In this document: positions 34,974 through 42,718 of the stretch, one piece after another
Layout: each line of letters begins with the position of its first letter
How positions within the stretch are numbered: the first letter of the stretch is position 1
Assembly (NCBI RefSeq): GCF_004168285.1
Contig: NZ_SEWF01000004.1
Location: 169,789-233,788 of the forward strand
DNA: 64,000 nucleotides
From: Emticicia agri
GTDB taxonomy: Bacteria > Bacteroidota > Bacteroidia > Cytophagales > Spirosomataceae
Direction of reading: 5' to 3'
Notes under the pieces: generated by a model
Databases searched by the model: none
Seen by the model: the letters and a program-made list of their open reading frames with translations, nothing else
Told to the model about the DNA's origin: nothing
Translations under genes and position numbers: made by a program

Positions 34974-35096
34974 TCTTGAACTGTGATTTAACTGATTAAA
35001 TGATTTCGCTGATTATCAATTGAGAATAATTATGTTTTCATTAATGAAAACAGCAAATCAGTTCAATCATTAAATCAGTTAAATCACAGTTCAAGA
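34974..35096. repeat. Fold-back repeat, TCTTGAACTGTGATTTAACTG family
   Basis: Arms TCTTGAACTGTGATTTAACT (34974 on) and its complement ending at 35096 pair along almost all of the element, with an inner palindrome near 35032-35052. It fills most of the 306-bp stretch 34794-35099. Same family as 36755-36889 and 13930-14172. Confidence 0.72.
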
Positions 35097-35099
35097 CGA

Positions 35100-36701
35100 T
35101 TACGGCTGCGCTACTACCTCTAATAATTCTTTATCGTGGTGGTAACGGATGGTACTGGTGTTATCAAAGAACATAGTTGCTCCTTTTTCTACTGTGTATG
35201 GCTCCCATTTTGGTAGTCCGTTGGCATTCGGATTGCCTGTTCTGGCAAAGTTTATCCATGCCTGACTCATTTTATCAGCCAATGCCTGTGCCTCTTTGCC
35301 TCCTCCTGTCATTTCTTCGCAACGGGCAATATTGTTAAACACAAACGGGAGTTCCATACAGTGCATGGCTTTGTATTTACCACCTAATACCGGAGACTGC
35401 CACGAGAACAGATACATATACACAGGCGCACCACCTGCAGTAGATTTGGCTTTAGCCTGTGTAACCGCACCCGGACGGAACATCAAATCCACATCCATCA
35501 AATCAGAAGGTTTGGTATCTTTCGGAAACGCTTTCTTTACTGCGGCTATATACGCATCTGTTTTATCTTTATATCTGTTTTTCAAAAAGCCGTTTACTTT
35601 GTCTTCAGTAGCATTGCTCATATTACTGAATAAAGAAGCCATGAATTCGTTTTTCACGGTACCAATCAGCAACGGAATGTTTTTAGATAATTCAACAGCC
35701 TGAGGGTCAGTAAACTGATAAGGCAAAAAAGTACCATCACGGCTCGGGCCCCAGCTTACACCAAATGCACCTGTTGATTTTCCTTCAGCTTTCATTTTAT
35801 CACCTACAATTTTCAGAGCTTTGTTACCTGCAGCTACCAGTTCAGCATAAGGCACTTTCTGAATATTATCAATTTGTCCCGGCTCTATGTTCAGGGCTTT
35901 TAATACCTCTGCTCCAATCAACTGGGTATCTGATTTCTCTAAAAGGGTAGTACGGAATGCACCACTCTGATTAACAGCTTTATGGAATAAACCTTTAGCT
36001 GATGGCGCAGCCATTAAAGTATTTACTTTGGCTCCCCCACCCGATTGTCCGAAAATCATCACATTATTAGGGTCTCCGCCAAAGTTGGTGATATTGGTTT
36101 TTACCCATTCCAAAGCCGCCACCATATCAACAATACTCAGGTTAGCCGACTGTTTATATTTATCGCCATAGGCTGATAAATCAAGATAGCCTAAGATATT
36201 CAGACGGTGATTAATAGATACGACTACCACATCACCTTTTTTTGACAGATTCTCGCCGTCATAAGAAGGTAACTCCTGCGATGAACCTGCGGTGAAACCA
36301 CCGCCATGAATCCAGAATAATACGGGTCTTTTTTTCCCGTCGTTGATACCCGGAGTCCAAACATTCAGGCGCATACAATCTTCGCTGGTATAACCCCAGT
36401 CGTGATGGAATACAAACTCTGATTCGTCCTGCACGGTAGTAGTGGGGGTCATTAATGGGGCTACAGGGCCATACGTCATTGAACTGCGAACCCCATTCCA
36501 CGGTTTAGGTTTTTGCGGAGACTCGAAACGTTTGGCTTCTGCATACGGAATACCCTTATAGGTATAGATGCTATTATGCACATAGCCACGCACTTTACCT
36601 GCATCGGTATTAGTTACGGCTACGTCTTCTCCGGTTAGTAATTGTGCCGAAGCATTTGCCACAAAGCAGAATGCTAAAAGCGATAAGATGATTTTTTTCA
36701 T
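35100..36701 (-). CDS. Secreted type B carboxylesterase (1)
   Basis: 533 residues, signal peptide about 1-19. Type B esterase features: DCMRLNVWTPG, PVLFWIHGGGFTAGS, VVVVSINHRLNILGYLDL, nucleophile in FGQSGGGAKVN, and a C-terminal catalytic His region near YMYLFSWQSPV and MHCMELPFVF. An ester hydrolase of the periplasm or surface. It is a paralogue of 36896-38485 and is upstream of the Abhydrolase gene, probably all for ester-linked substrates. Confidence 0.9.
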   Translation of the reverse strand: MKKIILSLLAFCFVANASAQLLTGEDVAVTNTDAGKVRGYVHNSIYTYKGIPYAEAKRFESPQKPKPWNGVRSSMTYGPVAPLMTPTTTVQDESEFVFHHDWGYTSEDCMRLNVWTPGINDGKKRPVLFWIHGGGFTAGSSQELPSYDGENLSKKGDVVVVSINHRLNILGYLDLSAYGDKYKQSANLSIVDMVAALEWVKTNITNFGGDPNNVMIFGQSGGGAKVNTLMAAPSAKGLFHKAVNQSGAFRTTLLEKSDTQLIGAEVLKALNIEPGQIDNIQKVPYAELVAAGNKALKIVGDKMKAEGKSTGAFGVSWGPSRDGTFLPYQFTDPQAVELSKNIPLLIGTVKNEFMASLFSNMSNATEDKVNGFLKNRYKDKTDAYIAAVKKAFPKDTKPSDLMDVDLMFRPGAVTQAKAKSTAGGAPVYMYLFSWQSPVLGGKYKAMHCMELPFVFNNIARCEEMTGGGKEAQALADKMSQAWINFARTGNPNANGLPKWEPYTVEKGATMFFDNTSTIRYHHDKELLEVVAQP

Positions 36702-36754
36702 TGAATAAGGATAGATTGGGATAGATATTGATATTTTGAATGAGTGAATGATTG

Positions 36755-36889
36755 ATTGTCTGAACTTTGATTTAACTGATTTGATGATTAAACTGATTAA
36801 TCAAGAAACATGCTATCATAGGATAAAGTTAATTCAATGAATATATCAGTGAAATCAGGTCAATCAGTTAAATCAGAGTTCAAGACAAT
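36755..36889. repeat. Fold-back repeat, GAACTTTGATTTAACTG family
   Basis: Left arm from 36755 (ATTGTCTGAACTTTGATTTA) pairs with the right arm ending at 36889 (TAAATCAGAGTTCAAGACAA). It fills the gap between the two esterase genes. Confidence 0.7.
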
Positions 36890-36895
36890 CATTCG

Positions 36896-38485
36896 TTATT
36901 TATTATTCCCATAAGCCTTGTCTAAAAACAGGTATCGGGCGTCGTCTTTGGCGTTTTCTGCTTTCGATTCTGTGTTCAGAATCATCACCGGAGGGGTGGC
37001 ATCACCTGCTTTAGCGGCTGGCCAGTCAGGTAATTTTGCGCCATTCGGATTTCCTGTTTTGATAAAATTGGCAAAATAGTTCAGCATAGTTTCCGATACT
37101 TTGTAATCGTCTGCTGTCCAGGCATACTCTTTAATCAGATGCAGATTGCCCATGCAATACTCAATTTCGCAGGCATGCGGAGCTCCCACTGGTTCAGGCA
37201 TTTTAGGCGTATTTCCATCTTTTCGCACAGTACCACCTGCTAAACCTGATGCCAAAGATTGGTCAACCAACGGCGGACGAAGTTTGCTGTATAAATATCT
37301 GTACACAGGCTGACTGCTGTTGTTACGGTGCAGGTCGAACCATTTCCAGGTACTATAAGCAATAAAACGGTCGGAAGCTAAGGCCGTAGCCGACAACTCA
37401 ATTTCTTTTTCTGAGCCATGCGGGTAGAGTTTTAATACTTCTTCATAATCGTTCGGATACTCTTTTTTCACACGGGCTATATAAGCGTCGTCTTTAAAGT
37501 TGGGGCCGAACATAAAAGCTGCTCCCGGAATTTCGGCTGAGTTCCAGCCTAATAACAAGGGTACTTGTGCCTGCTCTTTGGCTGCAAAAATCTGAGGGAT
37601 TGTTTTAGGATAGAAATATCCGTCAATCACAGTCGGGAAACCAAATCTTTTTGATTCGTTATAAATCTCATACACTTCACGGGTGCTTAAGGCTCTTAGT
37701 TTTGCCAGTGTCGGATACCCTGCATTTTTAGCAAATTCTGCCCCTACTTTTTCAGCTTCGGCTAACGGTACAGGAGCTAAGGTCGGATTGATACCCGCAC
37801 CACTTTCACCAATGGCGCCTGATATCAATCCTCTTGATAACGGCGATGCCATTTGCGCACTTACAGAGATAGAACCTGCTGACTCTCCGGCAATAGTTAC
37901 TTTCTTTGGGTCTCCGCCAAAAGCAGCAATATTTTTCTGTACCCATTTCAAGGCAGCAGCCTGGTCTAATAAGCCATAGTTGCCTGAGGCTTTGTAAGGC
38001 GCTTCGGCACTTAATTCGGGGTGCGCAAAGAAGCCGAAGATATTTAAACGATAATTTACCGTAACGGCCACAATTCCTTTTTTCGCCATTGCTTCGCCAT
38101 CATAACGTGGCTCAGAGGCATCTCCTGCTACAAATCCACCTCCAAAAAAATACACTAATACAGGCAGGTCTTTGGTATTGCGTTTGGCTGGCGTCCATAC
38201 ATTGAGGTAAAGACAATCTTCACTCACACCATTCGAACGGGAATTCATGTCGCCGAAAACTACAGTCTGCATAGGTCTTGCAGCAAATTTTTTGGTTTCT
38301 TTTACGCCTTTCCAGTTATCAACAGGTTGAGGGGCTTTCCATCTTAAATTTCCTACGGGTGGTTTGGCAAACGGGACTCCGAAATAGGTCTGAATACCCG
38401 TTTTAGTATCGTAATTTCCTTCAATTATACCGTTTTCTATAGTGGTCTGAACGGCAAACGCATTGTTGTTCTGTGCTTGTGCCAT
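36896..38485 (-). CDS. Type B carboxylesterase (2), leader lost to a frameshift
   Basis: 529 residues from the ATG at 38485. Motifs: DCLYLNVWTPAKRN, VYFFGGGFVAGDASE, nucleophile in AGESAGSISVSAQ, and ACEIEYCMGNLHLI with the His near the end. Odd: directly upstream, 38534-38486 encodes MKKICYLISLFF, a signal peptide start, but a run of nine T (A9 at 38498-38506 on the plus strand) puts it out of frame; with eight it would read on as ACNLMAQAQ, joining the esterase. So the gene is either phase-variable, decaying, or a sequencing error. Confidence 0.88.
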   Translation of the reverse strand: MAQAQNNNAFAVQTTIENGIIEGNYDTKTGIQTYFGVPFAKPPVGNLRWKAPQPVDNWKGVKETKKFAARPMQTVVFGDMNSRSNGVSEDCLYLNVWTPAKRNTKDLPVLVYFFGGGFVAGDASEPRYDGEAMAKKGIVAVTVNYRLNIFGFFAHPELSAEAPYKASGNYGLLDQAAALKWVQKNIAAFGGDPKKVTIAGESAGSISVSAQMASPLSRGLISGAIGESGAGINPTLAPVPLAEAEKVGAEFAKNAGYPTLAKLRALSTREVYEIYNESKRFGFPTVIDGYFYPKTIPQIFAAKEQAQVPLLLGWNSAEIPGAAFMFGPNFKDDAYIARVKKEYPNDYEEVLKLYPHGSEKEIELSATALASDRFIAYSTWKWFDLHRNNSSQPVYRYLYSKLRPPLVDQSLASGLAGGTVRKDGNTPKMPEPVGAPHACEIEYCMGNLHLIKEYAWTADDYKVSETMLNYFANFIKTGNPNGAKLPDWPAAKAGDATPPVMILNTESKAENAKDDARYLFLDKAYGNNK

Positions 38486-38552
38486 GAGGTTACACGCAAA
38501 AAAAAAGGCTAATCAAATAGCATATTTTTTTCATTTTTTTGATAAAATTTAG

Positions 38553-38577
38553 TTATTGTCTCAATTTGTGACAATAA
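38553..38577. promoter_or_regulatory. Candidate operator TTATTGTC-N9-GACAATAA
   Basis: An inverted repeat with 8-bp perfect arms (38553-38560, 38570-38577) midway between the divergent esterase and NUDIX-type regulator genes. The regulator is probably autoregulating and controls the esterase. A second signal, TATATTTG (TAnnTTTG type -7 box) at 38620-38627, lies upstream of the NUDIX start. Confidence 0.5.
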
Positions 38578-38619
38578 TAATTGGTTTTTTGAAATAATCA
38601 TACTTATTTTTGAAAAATT

Positions 38620-38627
38620 TATATTTG
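38620..38627 (+). promoter_or_regulatory. TAnnTTTG -7 box for the NUDIX-type regulator gene
   Basis: TATATTTG fits the Bacteroidota -7 consensus TAnnTTTG. The usual TTTG -33 box 19 bp upstream is not at the right spacing, so the call rests on the -7 element. The transcript start would fall near 38634, about 20 bp before the GTG start. Confidence 0.4.
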
Positions 38628-38654
38628 CACCGGATTTAAACGCACCTCAGGGAA

Positions 38655-39347
38655 GTGGAAGAAAAAAGATATTTGCCTCATATTGCCTACGACTCGGTTA
38701 TTTTTGGTTTCTCGGGTAATCAACTTAAAATTCTGATTATGAAATACCATAATACAGGTTTATTTGCCTTGCCCGGTGGCTTTGTGAAGATGGATGAAGA
38801 CCTGAATGCCGCCGTGAGAAGAGGATTGAAAGAAAGAACAGGCTTAGATAATATCTATTTAGAGCAGTTTTATACGTTCGGCGATGTGGCTCGTTACCAA
38901 TCCGGAGTAATGAAAACTATTTTAGAAGCCAATGGTTATAGCGTACCCGAAAATCACTGGATGCTTGACCGTTTTATTTCAATAGCTTATTATGCTTTAA
39001 TCAATTATGATAAAGTGGTACCTACACCCGATGCCCTCTCGGATTCGTGCGACTGGTATGCACTTGACAAATTGCCTCCCTTAATGCAAGACCATAGATT
39101 AATAGTAGAAAAAGCCTTGCAAACCCTGCGAGATAACCTTGAACGTAAACTGGTGGGTGTGAATCTTTTACCTCCCCTGTTTACGATGAACGAACTGCAA
39201 AAAGTGTATGAGGCAATTTTAGGTGAGAAACTGAGAAGAACTACTTTCCAGCGTAAAATGCTGAGTCTTAATTTTCTGCAACGCCACGATAAACAGTACT
39301 CAGGCAAAGCCCACAAAGCCCCTTATCTGTATAGTTTTAAGCAGTGA
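38655..39347 (+). CDS. NUDIX-domain transcriptional regulator (NrtR-like)
   Basis: 230 residues. GTG start at 38655; an in-frame stop precedes it at 38637. N-terminal NUDIX domain (VIFGFSGNQLKILIMKYHNTG, GGFVKMDEDLNAAVRRGLKERTG, with the catalytic E residues partly changed), C-terminal winged helix (LPPLFTMNELQKVYEAILGEKLRRTTFQRKMLSLNFLQ). Known: these regulators bind a nucleotide or sugar-derived ligand and repress catabolic operons. The divergent layout with the esterase and the inverted repeat at 38553-38577 supports control of the esterase. Confidence 0.82.
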   Translation: MEEKRYLPHIAYDSVIFGFSGNQLKILIMKYHNTGLFALPGGFVKMDEDLNAAVRRGLKERTGLDNIYLEQFYTFGDVARYQSGVMKTILEANGYSVPENHWMLDRFISIAYYALINYDKVVPTPDALSDSCDWYALDKLPPLMQDHRLIVEKALQTLRDNLERKLVGVNLLPPLFTMNELQKVYEAILGEKLRRTTFQRKMLSLNFLQRHDKQYSGKAHKAPYLYSFKQ

Positions 39348-39434
39348 GTGCGGGTAATTTGTAATGAAGCTATCAGTTAATGTTCGGCTGAATATATTAA
39401 GATTCAATCGAACAATACTGCTATCGAGTTAATA

Positions 39435-40166
39435 TCATTTATCTAAAAGAGAAATTCTTGATTTAGTTCCCTTAAAAATATCTGCTGTATTATCTACTCG
39501 CAGATTGGTTGTATAAGGAATATATATAGCAGACAGGCCGACTCCTGAAACTACTGAAAGAACAACTACTTTGACTTTATCATCATCAAAACAAAAAACA
39601 TAAGGGTCTTTAATCTTAAACTCAGGATAGCGTTCTCTATAAAATGTTCCTACCTCTCCTGCCACAGCAGTATTCGAAGTAAAAACTACAGTTACGGCCT
39701 CTAATTTGTTATTTTCAAAACTATATAATACCGTTCTGATAGCCTCATTTTCGCCTTCGTAAGCAATTGTGTTGTTATCCAGTTGTTTATAGAATTTTCT
39801 TCTCTCTTTTGATTTCACAAACTCCTTACTTGCCCCAAATTCAGCAATAGGTTCAGTGAGTATATCACTATACGGAATAACATTAATGCTCGCCTGTAAT
39901 ATCTGCCCTTTTGAGATACCGGTTACATGGCTAAGGCCGACTTTGCGGGCTCTATACTTACCTTTTGCATCAATTTTTCCAATTTTTTCATGCCCTGAAG
40001 ACCATTCAATTTCTGTGGCATCTACCAGTGCTGTTCCTCTTTTCAGATTAAACTGATGGCTTTCGTCATGATGTAGTTCTACTTCAATGTCAGAAATAGT
40101 TAAAGGTTCTACTTCTTCTGTGCAGGAAATGGCAATTAATGAAACAATGAGTATTCTTTTTAGCAT
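39435..40166 (-). CDS. Lipoprotein with an Ig-like (BIG2-type) domain
   Basis: 243 residues. Signal and lipobox near LIAISCTEE (Cys at about residue 15). About residues 20-105 resemble a bacterial Ig-like fold (DIEVELHHDESHQFNL, IEWSSGHEKIGKIDAKGKYRARKVGLSHVTGI). The second half is strand-rich with no match. Probably outer-membrane anchored, with a binding role that cannot be defined. Confidence 0.65.
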   Translation of the reverse strand: MLKRILIVSLIAISCTEEVEPLTISDIEVELHHDESHQFNLKRGTALVDATEIEWSSGHEKIGKIDAKGKYRARKVGLSHVTGISKGQILQASINVIPYSDILTEPIAEFGASKEFVKSKERRKFYKQLDNNTIAYEGENEAIRTVLYSFENNKLEAVTVVFTSNTAVAGEVGTFYRERYPEFKIKDPYVFCFDDDKVKVVVLSVVSGVGLSAIYIPYTTNLRVDNTADIFKGTKSRISLLDK

Positions 40167-40482
40167 AGTATATGTTGTTTGGCAGTTAATGTTCTAAAAG
40201 TATTTTTTATAATTCTATTCTTTATTACAGAATAAGGCAAAAGAGATAATTTTGGAAGAGGGATTGTGGCTTTGGATCTGTTAACTATCTCTTGGGTTAT
40301 CAATCGTAGTGTTAGTCGTTCTTTATACGTAAAAGTAAACATTTAAACAAATTAATTTTCTTAGATGCAGTAAAAGAACGGTAAAAAACGATTATAATCA
40401 TGGAAATTTCCTAAAATTGTCATCAAAAAAGCTGATGAGACATTAGCTATAATTCGGTCAAAATCAGGTTTAGTTAGAAGAT

Positions 40483-40575
40483 ACCGTTCAGAGAACGGCT
40501 GGGCGCCCCCGGCTGGGCGCCCCCGACTGACACAACGACTGATAACTCCGTTACGGATATATATTCAGCCGAACG
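40483..40575 (+). repeat. GCCGTTCAGAGAACGG repeat with tail and GC-rich block
   Basis: ACCGTTCAGAGAACGGCT, then a GC-rich block of 28 bp (40501-40528) containing a 14-bp unit GGCTGGGCGCCCCC twice in tandem, then GACACAACGACTGATAACTC and ATTCAGCCGAACG. Compared with the copy at 6661-6720 the block is an interruption. It is in the gene-free stretch 40167-40640 (474 bp), where I support no gene; the rest of that stretch is mainly AT-rich. Confidence 0.65.
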
Positions 40576-40593
40576 ATAAGAGATTATATTTCT

Positions 40594-40627
40594 CAAGTGT
40601 GTTTCAATCCACTTTGAAACACACTTG
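40594..40627 (-). terminator. Hairpin ending the lepB transcript
   Basis: CAAGTGTGTTTCAA (40594-40607) pairs with TTGAAACACACTTG (near 40614-40627), short loop. It is just past the lepB stop (40641) on the minus strand. T-run weak. Confidence 0.55.
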
Positions 40628-40640
40628 TGAAATTTTCTGA

Positions 40641-41801
40641 CTAACGAATAATGCTAAACAAATGCTTCCATCTGATTTTATTCAGAAAAGTACCATCTTT
40701 GTCAATCGACATCCAGACAAAAACTGCTTTGCCTACAATGTGGTCTTCGGGTACAAAGCCCCAGAAACGGGAGTCGTCAGAGCCATGACGGTTATCGCCC
40801 ATCATGAAATAATAATTCTGCTTAAAGGTATAAGAAGTAATAGGTTTGCCATTGAGCACAATCTGCCCGTTGAGGTATTTGGCATCATCGTTACCGTCGA
40901 ACGTTGTAATGATGCCCTTATACATGGCAATATTTTTTTCATCTAACTGAATCGTAACACCTGCTTTCGGCACTATGATAGGCCCGAAATTGTCACGATT
41001 GTATGGGAACAGGCGTGAGTTATAAGGAAAAGTATTGTAGTTGGGATTAGTAGTATCTGCTTTGGCTTGCACCAACGGACTGATGTTCTTCACAAAGTCC
41101 AGTCCTTTCATGTCTTTTACAGCTTGTTCGGTGGCTTTTACCAGATAAATGGTTTTATCTTCTGCGCTTATCTCCTGACCAAATTCGGTAATGCCGTATT
41201 TCTGAAAGACCTTATCGTTTACCTGTGTATTGGTTTCAATTTCGTACTCCATCTGCATTCCGGCAGTATTACTGAAAACCTTTCCATTTACATAGGCCTG
41301 ACCTTCCAGCATTTCAACAGCATCACCGGGCGTACCGATACAACGCTTGATATAGTTGGTTCGCAAATCAACAGGATACTTATCATAACCGCCAAATTCA
41401 TCAGGCCTCTCGGGGCAACCCGGATAATTGAAAACAATTACATCGCCATTTTTGGGTTTGGTAAAACCGGGTAAGCGGTATTGGGGTAACTGAATCCAGT
41501 CAAGAAAAGAAGGAATTTCTGTAAACCAGATTTTCTGATGGGTAAGCGGAACTTGTAAAATGGTTTTTGGGGTACGGGTGCCGTAATGAAATTTACTTAC
41601 AAAAATGTAGTCTCCGGTCAGCAAGGTACCTTCCATTGAGCCACTTGGAATGGTGTAAGGTTCAAATAACAGCCATCTGATGAGCGAGGCAGCCACTACG
41701 GCAAACACAACGGAGTCGAGCCACTCTCTGAATGGGGTTTTCTTTTTGGGTGCTTTTACAGGCGGTTTTGGAATTTCTGCGGTAGAGGTCTTGTCGGTCA
41801 T
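40641..41801 (-). CDS. lepB: Signal peptidase I
   Basis: 386 residues. Membrane anchor about 28-45, then catalytic S55 in PSGSMEGTLLTGDY, K152 in NYIKRCIGTPGDAVE, and the C-terminal box MGDNRHGSDDSRFWGFVPEDHIVGKA. Between the last two boxes there is a stretch of about 170 residues of extra beta sequence, usual for the Bacteroidota type. It cleaves Sec signal peptides in the inner membrane and is usually essential. Confidence 0.95.
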   Translation of the reverse strand: MTDKTSTAEIPKPPVKAPKKKTPFREWLDSVVFAVVAASLIRWLLFEPYTIPSGSMEGTLLTGDYIFVSKFHYGTRTPKTILQVPLTHQKIWFTEIPSFLDWIQLPQYRLPGFTKPKNGDVIVFNYPGCPERPDEFGGYDKYPVDLRTNYIKRCIGTPGDAVEMLEGQAYVNGKVFSNTAGMQMEYEIETNTQVNDKVFQKYGITEFGQEISAEDKTIYLVKATEQAVKDMKGLDFVKNISPLVQAKADTTNPNYNTFPYNSRLFPYNRDNFGPIIVPKAGVTIQLDEKNIAMYKGIITTFDGNDDAKYLNGQIVLNGKPITSYTFKQNYYFMMGDNRHGSDDSRFWGFVPEDHIVGKAVFVWMSIDKDGTFLNKIRWKHLFSIIR

Positions 41802-42074
41802 TCGCTTTTAAATAAGATTGTCTGGCTTTGACAGCCAACCTTCTGAATGGTTTAGTTGCGCAGAAAATATTATTAACGGGCTGATATTTAACCATTCAAT
41901 AACAACTCTACTGTAGAATAACAATGCGTTTTTAAGGATAAAGCAATCATTAAGAAACCAAATGGTACAAAGGTTTCTGGACCTGATGGGGCGGATGTCA
42001 ATAATTCTCCACATTTTGTGTAGCTATCATGCTATTATTCTGTCTATTTTTGCCTGCTAAAACCTTATACACAA

Positions 42075-42620
42075 ATGTCTTATTGCTTTGCGATTGAGCG
42101 CATGAGTGGTGCGCAGAAAGAATTACATAAAAACTACCACGACAATCACTACGGATTCCCGATACATGATGATAACGAGCTTTTTGGCAGATTGATATTA
42201 GAAATCAATCAGGCAGGTTTGAGTTGGGAGACCATTCTACGTAAAGAACAGTCTTTCAGGTCTGCCTACGATAATTTCAATATTGAAATGGTAGCTAATT
42301 ACACCGAAGCCGACCGTGAAAGACTGATGGCTGATGCCGGAATTATCAGAAACCGATTGAAAATCAATGCCGCTATTGAAAACGCCAGAACCATTCTGAC
42401 CTTACAGCAATCGCACGGCTCGTTTGAAAAATGGCTGGAAGCCAACCATCCCCGCAGCAAAGATGAATGGGTAAAACTGTTTAAGAAAACTTTCAGATTC
42501 ACAGGCGGCGAAATAGTGAACGAGTTCCTGATGAGCATCGGCTATCTGCCGGGTGCCCATACCGCCTCCTGCCCTGTTCATGAAAAGATTTTAGCAGAGA
42601 AGCCGCTCTGGAGTACATAA
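42075..42620 (+). CDS. tag: DNA-3-methyladenine glycosylase I
   Basis: 181 residues. Zinc ligands are Cys4 (MSYC), H22 in YHDNHYG, H162 and C166 in HTASCPVH. Active-site glutamate E43 in LILEINQAGLSWETILRKE. Base-excision repair of 3-methyladenine. Length matches the family. Confidence 0.92.
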   Translation: MSYCFAIERMSGAQKELHKNYHDNHYGFPIHDDNELFGRLILEINQAGLSWETILRKEQSFRSAYDNFNIEMVANYTEADRERLMADAGIIRNRLKINAAIENARTILTLQQSHGSFEKWLEANHPRSKDEWVKLFKKTFRFTGGEIVNEFLMSIGYLPGAHTASCPVHEKILAEKPLWST

Positions 42621-42718
42621 AGCGAATGATGATTTGCCCTACGCTGAAAAATTGGTAATTTGCGCCCCATTATTATCGATAAAACCTTTCTCAAAATAAG
42701 GGCATTTAGCATTTCAGT

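Noticed and set aside
40160..40342. 60-codon frame upstream of the Ig-like lipoprotein
   Set aside because: No protein-like pattern and it overlaps the lipoprotein start region.
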